The notes: a model not told the origin generated them from the sequence alone. A stretch of 64,000 bases of DNA from Pseudomonadota bacterium (GCA_018242205.1 JAFECJ010000017.1:1-64000); one strand, 5' to 3'; counted from the first letter of the stretch, positions 53,635 through 63,674 are shown. A program made the numbers and translations.

Positions 53635-54528
53635 TTATGCGACTTTTTGGGCCCGGATGGCGTCGTAGCCGCCGACAATCGCCGTCCGGTCGGCGGCCGG
53701 GACCGCGGCGAAGGGCGGCCGGACGCGGGCCAGCGCCGGGTCGTTATGGATATGGCCGAGCAGCATTTTGACGCCGGGCACCAGCGGGCGACCCTCGAAC
53801 AGCTTCCGGATCGCCACGGCGGCATGATGGGCGGCCGTATCGCCATCCTTCCAGGCGCGCTGGCAAAGATCGGCGTTGACGTTGGCGGTCGCCGAAATGC
53901 ACCCGGCGAACTCGCCGTTGCGGGCATCGAGCAGACAGGCTTCGGTCGAGGGGAAGGTGGCGAAGTCCTTGGCGATCGCCGCCACCGAGCGCGCATAGGC
54001 CATATCGCCCGAGGAATCCTTGAGACCGACGATGCGGCCCGGGAACGTCTGGCGCAGCCGCTTGATCAACTCGACATGCCACGGAATGCCGGACAGTTGT
54101 GGGTAGTGGTAGAGATAGATCGGCAGCTTCTGCGCGGCAGTGGCTTCGACGAGCGCGCCGATATAGGCGACCAGACCGTCGTCCGGCACGCCCTTGTAGT
54201 AGAACGGCGGCAGCACCAGCGCGCCGGCGAAGCCGAGTTCGGCGGCGTGCCGCGTCAGCGCGATGGCATCGGCCACCGAGGCGGCGCCGGTCCCGACCAT
54301 CAGCCGCGATAGCGGCAGGCCGTTCGACTTGTAGGCGGTCATCACCGCCTTGCGCTCGTCGACCGAGAACGACGTCGCTTCGCCGGTCGAGCCGAGCACG
54401 TTCAGTCCATCGCAGCCGGTATCGAGCAGCCAGCGCGCCAGTTTCATGGCGCGCGGTATATCCGGCGCGAGCTTGTCGTCGATCGGGGTGGCGATGGCGG
54501 CGATCACGCCGGACAATGTTTGGCTCAC
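53635..54528 (-). CDS. Dihydrodipicolinate-synthase-family aldolase/lyase
   Basis: 297 residues from a GTG at 54528 with a GAGGAG site. (Beta/alpha)8 barrel with GSTGE (46-50), Tyr140 in YLYHYP and the Schiff-base Lys170 in GLKDSSGD. The family includes DapA, N-acetylneuraminate lyase and KDG-type aldolases. It stands apart from lysine genes, so a catabolic 2-keto acid aldolase is as likely as DapA. Confidence 0.92.
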   Translation of the reverse strand: MSQTLSGVIAAIATPIDDKLAPDIPRAMKLARWLLDTGCDGLNVLGSTGEATSFSVDERKAVMTAYKSNGLPLSRLMVGTGAASVADAIALTRHAAELGFAGALVLPPFYYKGVPDDGLVAYIGALVEATAAQKLPIYLYHYPQLSGIPWHVELIKRLRQTFPGRIVGLKDSSGDMAYARSVAAIAKDFATFPSTEACLLDARNGEFAGCISATANVNADLCQRAWKDGDTAAHHAAVAIRKLFEGRPLVPGVKMLLGHIHNDPALARVRPPFAAVPAADRTAIVGGYDAIRAQKVA

Positions 54529-54609
54529 TCGTTTCTCCTCATGGCCGTCCTGGGCCGTCATGCCGAGGCGCGCGCCGGCGCGAGCCTCGAAAGTTGACGC
54601 GTGCGCGAC

Positions 54610-56874
54610 TTAGCCGCTGATATTGAAGGCGGCGATGGCCGCCATGTTGACGATCTGGGTATCCTTGGCGCCGAGCTGCACCAACTGCACCGAGCGATCG
54701 AGGCCGACCAGCAGCGGCCCGATGACGGTGGCGCCGCCGAGCTCCTGCAGCATCTTGGTCGAGATCGAGGCCGAGTGGAAAGCCGGCATGACCAGCACGT
54801 TGGCCGGACCCGACAGGCGGCTGAACGGATAGGCCGCGGCCAGCTCCGGATTGAGCGCGACGTCGGCGGCCATGTCGCCCTCATATTCGAAGTCGACGCG
54901 GCGGTGATCGAGGATACGGACGGCCTCGATGACCTTTTCCGAACGCTCGCCGGCCGGATGGCCGAAGGTCGAGAACGCCAGCATGCCGACGCGCGGCGTG
55001 TAACCGAGCCGCCGCGCGACGCCGGCGGCCTCGATGGCGATCTCGGCCAGATCCTCCCCGCTCGGCAGTTCGGTGATCGCGGTGTCGGCGACGACGACGG
55101 TGCGGCCGCGCGCCACCACGAGCGAGATACCGATGACGCGATGGCCGGGCTTGGGATCGATGACCCGGCGCACGTCTTCCAGCGCCACCGAGAAATTGCG
55201 CGTGACGCCGGCGACCATGGCGTCCGCGTCGCCGTTTGCCACCATCAGCGCGGCGAAGTGGTTGCGGTCGGTGTTGACCAGACGCTGGCAGTCGCGCAGC
55301 AGATAACCGCGGCGCTGCAGGCGCTCGTAGAGATAGTTGAGATAGACGCCGTTGCGCTTCGACAGCGCGGCATTGATGATCTCGATGCCGTTGCCGAGTT
55401 CGATGCCGGCTTCCTTCGCGGTTTCCTTGACGCGGTCCTCGCGGCCGACCAAGAGCGCGGTGCCGAGACCTTGCGCGACGAAAGAGGCGGCGGCGCGGAT
55501 GACCTGCTCCTCCTCGCCCTCGGCGAACACCACGCGCTTGGGCGAGCGGCGCAGCCGCGAATAGACCTGCTGCAACGTGCCGGCGATGGGATCGCGGCGG
55601 GCGCTGAGCTGGTGCTTGTAGGCCTCCATGTCCGCGATCGGCTTGCGGGCAACGCCGGTATCCATCGCCGCTTTGGCCACGGCCGGCGGCACATAAGACA
55701 TCAAGCGCGGATCGAACGGCGTTGGGATGATGTATTCAGGACCGAATTTGAGGCGACCGCCATAGGTCGCCGCCACTTCGTCCGGCACGTCCTCGCGCGC
55801 CAACGCGGCCAGCGCCTTGGCGGCGGCGATCTTCATTTCCATGTTGATGGTGGAAGCGCGCACGTCGAGCGCGCCACGGAAGATGAAGGGAAAGCCGAGC
55901 ACGTTGTTGATCTGGTTCGGATAGTCGGAGCGGCCGGTCGCCATGATGGCGTCGTCGCGCACTTCGGCGACTTCTTCCGCCGTGATTTCCGGATCGGGAT
56001 TGGCCATGGCGAAGATGATCGGCTTGGCCGCCATCGACTTGACCATGTCCTTGGTCACCGCACCCTTGGCCGACAGGCCATAGAACACGTCGGCGCCCTT
56101 GAGCGCGTCTTCCAGCGTGCGCGCCTTGGTTTCGACGGCGTAGCCCGACTTCCACTGGTTCATGCCCTCGGTGCGGCCTTTGTAGATCACGCCCTTGGTG
56201 TCGCAGAGGATGAGGTTGTCCGGCGGGAAGCCGATGGCGCGCAGCAGTTCGAGGCAGGCGATGCCGGCGGCACCGGCGCCGTTGCACACGAGCTTGGTGT
56301 GCTTGATGTCGCGACCGGTCATTTCCAATGCGTTCATCAGGCCGGCGGCGGAGATGATCGCGGTGCCGTGCTGGTCGTCATGGAACACCGGGATGTCCAT
56401 CACCTCGCGTAGCTTCTGCTCGATGATGAAGCACTCGGGCGCCTTGATATCCTCGAGATTGATGCCGCCCCAGCCGGCGCCCAGATATTTGACGCAGTTG
56501 ATGAAGGCGTCCGGATCCTCGGTCGAGACTTCGAGGTCGATCGAGTCGATATCGGCGAAGCGCTTGAACAGCACCGCCTTGCCTTCCATGACCGGCTTGG
56601 CCGCCAGCGCGCCGCGGTTGCCGAGGCCGAGAATGGCGGTGCCGTTGGTGATGACGGCGACGAAATTGCCTTTGGTGGTGAGGTCGTAGGCCTTCTGCGG
56701 GTCGTCGGCGATGGCCAGCACCGGAACGGCGACACCGGGGGAATAAGCGAGCGACAGGTCGCGCTGGGTCGCCATCGGCTTGGTGGCGATGACCTCCAGC
56801 TTGCCGGGCCGTCCGACGCTATGGAACTGCAGGGCTTCTTGTTCGGTAAAAGTCGGACGCGGGCGTTTGGCCAT
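54610..56874 (-). CDS. maeB: NADP-dependent malic enzyme with phosphotransacetylase-like domain
   Basis: 754 residues from the ATG at 56874 (MAKRPRPTFTEQEALQFHSV). The N-terminal malic enzyme (about 1-430: SLAYSPGVAVP, NGTAILGLGNRGALAAKPVMEGKAVLFKRF, HDDQHGTA, NGAGAAGIACLELL) is fused to a C-terminal PTA-like domain (about 440-754) that regulates rather than acts as a PTA in known MaeB proteins. Converts malate to pyruvate and CO2. The longer frame to 57030 is not conserved. Confidence 0.97.
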   Translation of the reverse strand: MAKRPRPTFTEQEALQFHSVGRPGKLEVIATKPMATQRDLSLAYSPGVAVPVLAIADDPQKAYDLTTKGNFVAVITNGTAILGLGNRGALAAKPVMEGKAVLFKRFADIDSIDLEVSTEDPDAFINCVKYLGAGWGGINLEDIKAPECFIIEQKLREVMDIPVFHDDQHGTAIISAAGLMNALEMTGRDIKHTKLVCNGAGAAGIACLELLRAIGFPPDNLILCDTKGVIYKGRTEGMNQWKSGYAVETKARTLEDALKGADVFYGLSAKGAVTKDMVKSMAAKPIIFAMANPDPEITAEEVAEVRDDAIMATGRSDYPNQINNVLGFPFIFRGALDVRASTINMEMKIAAAKALAALAREDVPDEVAATYGGRLKFGPEYIIPTPFDPRLMSYVPPAVAKAAMDTGVARKPIADMEAYKHQLSARRDPIAGTLQQVYSRLRRSPKRVVFAEGEEEQVIRAAASFVAQGLGTALLVGREDRVKETAKEAGIELGNGIEIINAALSKRNGVYLNYLYERLQRRGYLLRDCQRLVNTDRNHFAALMVANGDADAMVAGVTRNFSVALEDVRRVIDPKPGHRVIGISLVVARGRTVVVADTAITELPSGEDLAEIAIEAAGVARRLGYTPRVGMLAFSTFGHPAGERSEKVIEAVRILDHRRVDFEYEGDMAADVALNPELAAAYPFSRLSGPANVLVMPAFHSASISTKMLQELGGATVIGPLLVGLDRSVQLVQLGAKDTQIVNMAAIAAFNISG

Positions 56875-57112
56875 TTTCACTCCGTGGGACAGGTTTTTCT
56901 TGCAGCTTTTCTTCCCCGGAGGCGTCCGCGGCCAAGCTGTTCCTTCAACCTCTACCGGAAGGGACGGGCGAGACTCAAGGCAAGGCCCCCATCCCCTGTT
57001 GCGGTAGCTCCAACGGTACCCGATTGACACCGCTGAGGGGAGGGTTGCTGGACGGCCCCGCGCGGGTTAACTGGAACGGAATTCCGCCGTTTTACGACGT
57101 CACGTTGGTCCA

Positions 57113-57430
57113 ATGATCCGCTTCTTGCTGCGTGCGCTCGGTTTGTTCGGTCTGGCCGCCGCCTTCGTTCTGGTGATCTATGACGGCACCAAATCGATCG
57201 CCGGCAACCGGCTGTTTTTGACCAGCGTTGGCGACCTCTGGACCCTCATCAACGCCAAGAGCCTGGCGGCCATCCAGCCGCTGGTGTCGCCTTATGCCAA
57301 TGGCGTGCTGTGGGACCCGGTGGCGAAGACATTTCTGTCCTGGCCGGCTTGGGCGGTACTCGGCGTGATCGCGATCCTGTTCCTGCTGCTCGGTCGGCCG
57401 CGCCGGCCCTTGATCGGCTACGCCCGCTAG
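57113..57430 (+). CDS. Hypothetical inner-membrane protein (105 aa)
   Basis: Two hydrophobic helices (about 5-25 and 78-96) joined by a 50-residue loop with [16 protein letters not shown] and [19 protein letters not shown]; basic C-terminus [12 protein letters not shown]. Looks conserved in form but no family recognised. It precedes msrA by 130 bp. Confidence 0.78.
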   Translation: MIRFLLRALGLFGLAAAFVLVIYDGTKSIAGNRLFLTSVGDLWTLINAKSLAAIQPLVSPYANGVLWDPVAKTFLSWPAWAVLGVIAILFLLLGRPRRPLIGYAR

Positions 57431-57560
57431 TCCTGTTCCGGCGCGAAGCCGTGGGGACGGTCGGTTCACGTCCTCATGGCTTACTCGTGATCGCCCTCCC
57501 GTACCGCCGAGGCGGGCGAATGCTTATATTGGACGCAAGAAATTGCGGGAAAACCAAGCC

Positions 57561-58226
57561 ATGTTCGGATTCAAGAAGATTGCCATGCCGACCCGGGACC
57601 AGGCGCTGCCGGGCCGCAGCCACGAGATTCCCACGGCCGACGAGCATTTCGTCAATCACTACGCGCTGAAGGGGCCATATCCGGCGGGCGCCGAGAAGGC
57701 GCTGTTCGGGCTGGGCTGCTTCTGGGGTGCCGAGCGCAAGTTCTGGCAGCTCGGCGACGGCGTATATGTCACCGCGGTCGGTTATGCCGGCGGCGTGACG
57801 CCGAACCCGACGTATGAAGAAGTATGTTCCGGTCGCACCGGGCACAACGAAGTGGTGCTTGTGGTCTATGACCCGACGAAGGTGAGCTACGACACCTTGC
57901 TCAAGACCTTCTGGGAGAGCCACGACCCGACCCAGGGCATGCGCCAAGGCAATGACATCGGCACGCAGTACCGCTCCGGCATCTATACGTTCACGCCCGA
58001 GCAGAAGGCCGCCGCCGAGGCCTCCAAGGCCATGTACGAGAAGGAACTGAAGGCGCGGCGCTACGGGGCGATCACCACCGAGATCGTCGATGCCCCGCCG
58101 TTCTACTTCGCCGAGGACTATCACCAGCAGTATCTGGCCAAGAACCCCTATGGCTACTGCGGGCTGGGTGGCACTGGCGTGTCTTGCCCGATCGGAACCG
58201 GGGTCAAGGCCGCGGCAACGGCGTAA
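57561..58226 (+). CDS. msrA: Peptide methionine-S-sulfoxide reductase MsrA
   Basis: 221 residues from the ATG at 57561. Active-site Cys53 in [19 protein letters not shown]-like AVGYAGG; C-terminal recycling cysteines in YCGLGG and VSCPIG. Repairs methionine S-sulfoxide in proteins with thioredoxin. The family is often induced by oxidation. Confidence 0.97.
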   Translation: MFGFKKIAMPTRDQALPGRSHEIPTADEHFVNHYALKGPYPAGAEKALFGLGCFWGAERKFWQLGDGVYVTAVGYAGGVTPNPTYEEVCSGRTGHNEVVLVVYDPTKVSYDTLLKTFWESHDPTQGMRQGNDIGTQYRSGIYTFTPEQKAAAEASKAMYEKELKARRYGAITTEIVDAPPFYFAEDYHQQYLAKNPYGYCGLGGTGVSCPIGTGVKAAATA

Positions 58227-58249
58227 ACCGGCCGCCAAGCGTCCCTGCT

Positions 58250-58273
58250 CACCCTCCCCGCCCGGGGAGGGTG
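58250..58273. repeat. Palindromic repeat, family C, after msrA
   Basis: CACCCTCCCCG-CC-CGGGGAGGGTG, a perfect 24-nt palindrome that may also end msrA transcripts; like the hairpins at 50241 and 50341. Confidence 0.7.
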
Positions 58274-58349
58274 CCTGCGGTCAGACTTTCTTAACCATAT
58301 AAAGCGTTAATCGGGCTCCGATTTCCGTCTGTGGCCCGGATTCGCTTTG

Positions 58350-59399
58350 ATGCGGAATGCCCGATTTTTCCTGGTGCTGATGCTTGCGCTCGCGGCGGCC
58401 GGCTGCGCGCGCAAGACTGCTCAGACTTATTACATCATGGATCCGCAGACCGGGCAGCCTGTGCCGGTGATTACTCAGCAGCAGATGGCGCGAGCCCCGG
58501 CGCCGCAAGGCTACGGTCAACAAGCTTACGGCCAACAAGCTTACGCCCAGCCCTATGGTGCGCCAGTCACGCAAGCGCCGTTGCCGTCGCGCACGCTGTA
58601 TTCGAATTCGCCCGCCTATGCGCAGCAGGCTTACGCCGCGCAGCCGAGTTACGCGCCCTACGCGCAACCGGTCTATGCGCAGCCGCAGGCGGCACAGGCT
58701 TACGCCGCGCCGGCGCAGCCCGTCGCGCAGCCCCGCGGCGCCTCGACCGGCCGCGGCCTGTTCAACTCGCGCAGCCGTAGCCGCGCTCAAGTTTATGCGC
58801 AGCCGCAGCCGGCGGTGCAGCAACCTTATGTCGCGCAATATGTGCCGCCCGCGGCGGCGCAGGCCCAGGCGGCCGCGCCACGCGGCGGTCCCTACGTGCC
58901 GGCGCCGAATTACGGCTACGCCGCCGTCTCGCCGGCCGCGCCGGCCTATACGCTCGATTCCGGCGACAAATTGCGCGTCGTCGTGTTCGGCCAGGACGGC
59001 ATCACCAACAGCTACACGGTCGACGCCGGCGGCAACGTCAATCTGCCGCTGATCGGCACCGTGCCGGCACGCGGCGTCACCACGCAGCAACTCGCCAAGT
59101 CGATCGCCGACCGGCTGCGTCAGGGTTATGTGCGCGAGCCGCATGTCACCGTCGAGGTCGAGACCTACCGGCCGTTCTTCATTCTCGGCGAAGTCACCAC
59201 GCCCGGGCAGTATCCTTACGTCGCCAACATGACGGTGGAGACCGCCGTGGCGATCGCCGGCGGCTTTTCCGCCCGCGCCTCGAAGAAGACCGTCGAACTG
59301 ACGCGCAATTCGAGTACGCAGCGCATGCGCGGCGAGGTGCCGCTCAGTTACCCGCTGCAGCCCGGCGACACCATCGTCGTCAAGGAACGCTGGTTCTAA
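58350..59399 (+). CDS. Polysaccharide export (OPX/Wza-type) outer-membrane lipoprotein
   Basis: 349 residues from the ATG at 58350. Lipobox LAAAGC with the acylated Cys19, then a 170-residue low-complexity stretch with QQAYGQQAYAQPY-type repeats (Gln, Ala, Pro, Tyr), then a Poly_export domain (about 200-285, AYTLDSGDKLRVVVFGQD) and an SLBB domain (about 285-345, YRPFFILGEVTTPGQYPY). Such proteins form export channels for exopolysaccharide. No polymerase or Wzc gene is in sight. Confidence 0.93.
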   Translation: MRNARFFLVLMLALAAAGCARKTAQTYYIMDPQTGQPVPVITQQQMARAPAPQGYGQQAYGQQAYAQPYGAPVTQAPLPSRTLYSNSPAYAQQAYAAQPSYAPYAQPVYAQPQAAQAYAAPAQPVAQPRGASTGRGLFNSRSRSRAQVYAQPQPAVQQPYVAQYVPPAAAQAQAAAPRGGPYVPAPNYGYAAVSPAAPAYTLDSGDKLRVVVFGQDGITNSYTVDAGGNVNLPLIGTVPARGVTTQQLAKSIADRLRQGYVREPHVTVEVETYRPFFILGEVTTPGQYPYVANMTVETAVAIAGGFSARASKKTVELTRNSSTQRMRGEVPLSYPLQPGDTIVVKERWF

Positions 59400-59462
59400 G
59401 CGTCGGCTGACGCTTCGGCCGTGGCCGAACCGTCCGGCGGATACGACGCTGTACAACGCGCC

Positions 59463-60383
59463 ATGACCGCTGCCGTGACCGCCGCCAAACCCCGTCTCGC
59501 TGTCGAACTTGCTTTGCTCATCGCGCTCGCCACCGTGTGGGGCGCGTCCTACACCTTCATCAAGGTCGGCGTCGCCACCATTCCGCCGGTCAGCCTGATC
59601 GCCGCACGCACTTTGATCGCCGGCCTCGTCCTCATTGCGGTGATCCGCGGCCGCGGCCTCCGCCTGCCGCGCGATGTGCGGACATGGCGGTGGTTCATGG
59701 TTCAGGCTTGCCTCAACAGCGCCATCCCCTTCACCTTCATCGCCTGGGCCGAGCGCAGCATCGATGCCGGGCTCGCCGTCATTCTCAACTCGACGTCGCC
59801 GATTTTCACCTTCCTGCTCACCGCCGCGATCACGCGCCACGAAGCGGTGACCGTGCGCAAGCTGGTCGGCGTCATCGCCGGTTTGGCCGGCACCTGCCTG
59901 ATCGTCGGCGTCGAAGCGCTCGGCGGCCTCGGCCGCGATCTCGCGGCGCAACTCGTCGTGGTCGCCGCGACATTGTGTTACGCCGGCGCGGCGATCTTCG
60001 GCCGCCGCTTCAAGGGCCTCGATCCGATCATGCCGGCTGCCGGTTCGATGATCTGCGGCGCCATCATTCTGGTGCCGGCGAGCCTGCTGGTCGACCGGCC
60101 GTGGACCCTTCAGCCATCGACTGCCTCGATGCTGGCGCTGCTGGGCCTGTCGGTCGTCTCGACGGCGCTCGCCTTCACCATCTACTTCCGGCTCCTGGAA
60201 ACATTGGGCTCGGTCGGCACCACCGCGCAGGCTTACTTGCGCGTGCCGATCGGCGTCATGATCGGCGTCGTATTCCTGGGCGAGCAGCCGACCGCGACGG
60301 CATGGATCGGGCTCATCTGCGTCATCATCGGCGTCGCGGCGATGAGTCTGCCGGCGCGCCAGAGGGGCGCAACCAGCCCATAA
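59463..60383 (+). CDS. DMT-superfamily (EamA) transporter
   Basis: 306 residues from the ATG at 59463; an in-frame GTG at 59421 is an alternative. Ten predicted membrane helices in two EamA repeats: IALATVWGASYTFIKVGVATIPPVSLIAARTLIAGLVLIA in the first, and STALAFTIYFRLLETLG in the second. Likely exporter of metabolites or drugs; substrate unknown. It converges on the DLH gene over a shared hairpin. Confidence 0.92.
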   Translation: MTAAVTAAKPRLAVELALLIALATVWGASYTFIKVGVATIPPVSLIAARTLIAGLVLIAVIRGRGLRLPRDVRTWRWFMVQACLNSAIPFTFIAWAERSIDAGLAVILNSTSPIFTFLLTAAITRHEAVTVRKLVGVIAGLAGTCLIVGVEALGGLGRDLAAQLVVVAATLCYAGAAIFGRRFKGLDPIMPAAGSMICGAIILVPASLLVDRPWTLQPSTASMLALLGLSVVSTALAFTIYFRLLETLGSVGTTAQAYLRVPIGVMIGVVFLGEQPTATAWIGLICVIIGVAAMSLPARQRGATSP

Positions 60384-60410
60384 AAAATGCCCGGCCTGGC
60401 GCCGGGCATT
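60384..60410 (-). terminator. Bidirectional terminator between the EamA and DLH genes
   Basis: AATGCCCGGC-CTGGC-GCCGGGCATT with six T residues on the minus strand and a shorter T stretch on the plus strand. Confidence 0.88.
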
Positions 60411-60432
60411 GTTGCGTGACGCCGTGCGTCGT

Positions 60433-61104
60433 CTACGACAGATGCTTGCCGAAGAATTCGTAAGTGCGCTTCCAGGCGAGATCCGACGCATCCTGGCGGA
60501 ACGAGGCGCGTTCGTCGCAGGCAAAGCCGTGCGGCGCGCCGGGATAGGTGTAGATTTCGGCCGGCCGCTGCTTCTGCTTGATCTCTTCGACCACGCTCAT
60601 CGGAATGCCCTGGTCGTCCTCGCCGAAATGCATCTGCATCGGGCACTTCGGCTTTTCATCGGCGAACTTGGCGATGGCGCCGCCATAGAACGACACGCCG
60701 GCGGCAAAGCCCGGAATGCGGCAGGCGGCGAGGAACGAGGCGGTGCCGCCCATGCAGAAGCCGATGACGCCGAGCGGGCCGACGCTGCGGATATTGGCCT
60801 GCGCCGCGGCCATATCGAGCACCATGTGATCCCAGTTGAGATTGCCGAGATAGCTGCGCGCATGCGCGACCTCGTCGGGCGTATAGCCGCACTCGAAGTC
60901 GCGTACGAAACGATCGAACACCGCAGGCGCGATGGCCGCATAGCCCTTTTCGGCGAGGCGATCGCAGATCGCGCGGATGTGATGATTGACGCCGAAGATT
61001 TCCTGGATGACGACGATGCCGCCCTTCGCCTGGCCCGCGGGATCGGCGCGATAGGCGCCGAGCGTATGTTTGTCGCTGGTCGTGAGTGTCAGCTTCGTGC
61101 CCAA
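60433..61104 (-). CDS. Dienelactone hydrolase family protein
   Basis: 223 residues from a TTG at 61104 with an AGGGAGG site. Cys nucleophile C117 in GFCMGG, acid in FGEDDQG and His192 in GAPHGF: the Cys-Asp-His triad of dienelactone hydrolases. Hydrolyses the dienelactone of chlorocatechol or a related lactone. No catechol-cleavage genes are adjacent. Confidence 0.94.
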   Translation of the reverse strand: MGTKLTLTTSDKHTLGAYRADPAGQAKGGIVVIQEIFGVNHHIRAICDRLAEKGYAAIAPAVFDRFVRDFECGYTPDEVAHARSYLGNLNWDHMVLDMAAAQANIRSVGPLGVIGFCMGGTASFLAACRIPGFAAGVSFYGGAIAKFADEKPKCPMQMHFGEDDQGIPMSVVEEIKQKQRPAEIYTYPGAPHGFACDERASFRQDASDLAWKRTYEFFGKHLS

Positions 61105-61181
61105 GGCAGCCTCCCTCTGAAAGCCATTACGTCGGCGTCGCCGCGGCACTCTTAGCACCGCGCGCCGCACGACGCGAGACG

Positions 61182-62180
61182 CTAGATGAACAGCGGCGCG
61201 ATGAGTTCGTATGAGCGCCGGCGTGCCTGATGGTCGTAGATCATGGTCGTGACCATGACTTCGTCGGCCTTGGTCGCCGCTATCAATGCGTCGAGCCTGG
61301 CCTTCACCGTCGCAGGCGAGCCGACTGACAACTTCTGGCGGTTCTGTGCGACGCGGGCGCGCTCGGCCGACGAATACGGATAGGCCAGTGCCTCTTCCGG
61401 CGACGCCAGCGGCAGGAACTCGCCCTTGTTGCGCCGGGTGAGATTGAGATCGACGGTGGAGGCGAGGCGATCGGCCTCTTCATCGGTGTCGGCGCAGACG
61501 ACGTGCGTGCCGAGAATGGCATAAGGCTTGTCATGCGAGACCGACGGTTTGAAACTCGCCCGATAGATGCGCATCGCCTCTTCGGCCGGGAAGGTTGCGA
61601 AGTGGTGGGCGAAGGCGAAAGCCGCGCCGATCTGGCCGGCGAGCTGCGCGCTGTAGTCGGACGAGCCGAGCAGGAAGATCGGCGGCAGCTTCACCTCCGC
61701 CGGCATGGCATAGACTTTGTTGTAAGGGTGACCTTCCGGAAACTGCCGCGTCTCCAGCGCCATCAGTTCGGAGAAACGGTCGAGGAAATCGTCTTCCTCG
61801 CTGATGCTCTGGCGGCGGCGCAGCGCGTAGGAGGTGACCTGATCGGTGCCCGGCGCGCGGCCGAGGCCGAGATCGATGCGGTCCGGAAACAGCGCCTCGA
61901 GAACCTTGAAGCGTTCGGCCACAGTGAGCGGCGCATGGTTGGGTAGCATCACGCCGCCGGAACCGACGCGAATGCGCGGCGTCACCGCGGCGATCTGTCC
62001 GATCATGATGTCCGGCGCCGACGAGGCGATCATCGCCATGTTGTGATGTTCGGCCACCCAGTAGCGCGTATAGCCGAGCCGGTCGGCCAGTTGCGCCAGA
62101 TCGAGCGAGTTGCGCAGCGCCTGGGCGCCGCTCGAGCCCGCCGATACGGGGGACAGGTCAAGGACGGAGAGTGCGGTCAT
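61182..62180 (-). CDS. LLM-class flavin-dependent oxidoreductase
   Basis: 332 residues. Luciferase-like (beta/alpha)8 barrel: [57 protein letters not shown]. Uses FMNH2 or F420 to oxidise an unknown substrate. Divergent from the trypsin-fold gene over 139 bp. Confidence 0.93.
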   Translation of the reverse strand: MTALSVLDLSPVSAGSSGAQALRNSLDLAQLADRLGYTRYWVAEHHNMAMIASSAPDIMIGQIAAVTPRIRVGSGGVMLPNHAPLTVAERFKVLEALFPDRIDLGLGRAPGTDQVTSYALRRRQSISEEDDFLDRFSELMALETRQFPEGHPYNKVYAMPAEVKLPPIFLLGSSDYSAQLAGQIGAAFAFAHHFATFPAEEAMRIYRASFKPSVSHDKPYAILGTHVVCADTDEEADRLASTVDLNLTRRNKGEFLPLASPEEALAYPYSSAERARVAQNRQKLSVGSPATVKARLDALIAATKADEVMVTTMIYDHQARRRSYELIAPLFI

Positions 62181-62319
62181 GACTGCTAGTTAGTCGTTCC
62201 GGCGCCCCTTGGCCATGCCTTCGCGATGTCTGCATGGCGCCCCGGCATTTATGCTTCACACTGCCATTCCGCTCGCTATCATACTGCTTATATTGCACGA
62301 AGACACAGGGATGGCGCCT

Positions 62320-63300
62320 ATGACTTCGCTGGCTGAATGGAAGGTACCGCCGACGGCGCAGCCGCGCCCCGAGGATTATTCCTACGATCTCGACCGTGCC
62401 CTGTCGTCGATCGTCGGCCTGCATTCGATCATTCCCAGCGACGCCTTCACCGCCGACACGCTCGGCATCGAGCGCGCCGGCAACGGCGTCCTGATCGGAG
62501 ACGGGCTGGTGCTCACCGTCGGTTATCTCATCACCGAGGCGGAATCGATCTGGCTGCATCTGTCGGACGGCCGCGTCATGGAAGGCCACGCTCTCGGCGC
62601 CGATCAGGAAACCGGTTTCGGTCTGGTGCAGATCCTGGGCCGGCCCGGCCTGCCGACGCTTCAGCTCGGCGTGTCGGCTGACGTCGATGTCGGCGATCGC
62701 GTCGTGGTCGGCGGGGCCGGCGGCCGCACGCATTCGCTCGCCGGCCGCGTGGCCGCGCGGCAGGAATTCGCCGGCTATTGGGAGTACCTGCTCGACAACG
62801 CCATCTTCACGTATCCCGCCCATCCGCACTGGGGCGGCACCGGATTGATCTCGTCACGCGGCGAGCTCGTTGGTCTCGGTTCGCTGCAGATTGAGCGCGT
62901 TGCCGAAGGCGAAGACTCGCGCAGCGAGCATCTCAACATGATGATCCCGATCGATCTGTTGAAGCCGATCCTCGACGATCTGACGAAATTCGGCCGCGTC
63001 AACCGGCCGCTGCGGCCCTGGCTCGGCATCTTCACCACCGAGATCGAGGACCGCCTGGTCGCGGTCGGCGTCGCCAGCAAGGGACCGGCGGCGCGCGCCG
63101 AGATAAAGACCGGCGACATGATCGTTGCCGTCGCGGGAGAGAAAGTCACGGCGCTCGGCGAACTCTATCGCGCCATCTGGCGTCTCGGCACGGCCGGCGT
63201 CGAAGTGCCGCTGACGCTGCACCGCGACGGCGTCACCTTCGACGTGCGCGTCAATTCATCCGACCGCAACAAGTTTCTCAAAGGCCCGAGGGTGCATTAA
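62320..63300 (+). CDS. DegP/S1C-like protein with PDZ domain and degenerate catalytic triad
   Basis: 326 residues from the ATG at 62320; 62311 and a hydrophobic frame from 62251 are alternatives. Trypsin-like fold (about 25-200) and one PDZ domain (about 220-310, PWLGIFTTEIEDRLVAVGV, AGEKV). Expected catalytic positions are all changed: His to Tyr69 (VLTVGYLITEA), Asp to Gly99 (QETGFGLVQI), Ser to Trp171 (PHWGGTGLISSRGELVG). So it is probably a non-proteolytic PDZ scaffold or chaperone. No signal peptide from this start. Confidence 0.87.
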   Translation: MTSLAEWKVPPTAQPRPEDYSYDLDRALSSIVGLHSIIPSDAFTADTLGIERAGNGVLIGDGLVLTVGYLITEAESIWLHLSDGRVMEGHALGADQETGFGLVQILGRPGLPTLQLGVSADVDVGDRVVVGGAGGRTHSLAGRVAARQEFAGYWEYLLDNAIFTYPAHPHWGGTGLISSRGELVGLGSLQIERVAEGEDSRSEHLNMMIPIDLLKPILDDLTKFGRVNRPLRPWLGIFTTEIEDRLVAVGVASKGPAARAEIKTGDMIVAVAGEKVTALGELYRAIWRLGTAGVEVPLTLHRDGVTFDVRVNSSDRNKFLKGPRVH

Positions 63301-63314
63301 GGGCGGCTCTGCCG

Positions 63315-63674
63315 TCACCCCACTTTTATCTCGTCCACCTTGTTCGGATAAAACGCCAGATGGTCCTTGATCTCGGCGACCGCCGGGTAGGGCGTCTCGT
63401 AGCTCCACACTGCGTTGTCGGCGCAGCGACCGTCGGCGGAAATCGTGAAATAGCTGGCGTCGCCCTTGTACGGGCAATGCGTCCCGTGCGCGGTTCTCGT
63501 CAGCAGGGCCATGTCGGCGTCGGCGCGCGGAACATAGTAAACGGGCGGATAATTGGCTTCCCGCAGCCTCAGCGCCCGCGTCGTATCGGCGACGATCTTG
63601 CCGCCGAATTGCACGCGCACACGCTGGCTTTCGGGTGAAATTGTAATCGGGTGATCCGGTCCGGGCAGTTTCAT
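63315..63674 (-). CDS. DUF427 domain protein
   Basis: 119 residues from the ATG at 63674 (MKLPGPDHPITI). RVRVQFGGKIVADTTRALRLREANYPPVYYVPRADADM and HCPYKGDASYFTI are typical DUF427 motifs. Compact beta-rich cytoplasmic protein of unknown function. Convergent with the trypsin-fold gene. Confidence 0.92.
   Translation of the reverse strand: MKLPGPDHPITISPESQRVRVQFGGKIVADTTRALRLREANYPPVYYVPRADADMALLTRTAHGTHCPYKGDASYFTISADGRCADNAVWSYETPYPAVAEIKDHLAFYPNKVDEIKVG

Noticed and set aside
54601..56412. A 603-codon plus-strand open frame
   Set aside because: Antisense to the malic enzyme; its Asp/His/Arg-rich product is a typical GC-rich shadow.
58281..60524. A 747-codon minus-strand open frame
   Set aside because: Antisense to the polysaccharide-export lipoprotein and EamA transporter genes, both with clear motifs.
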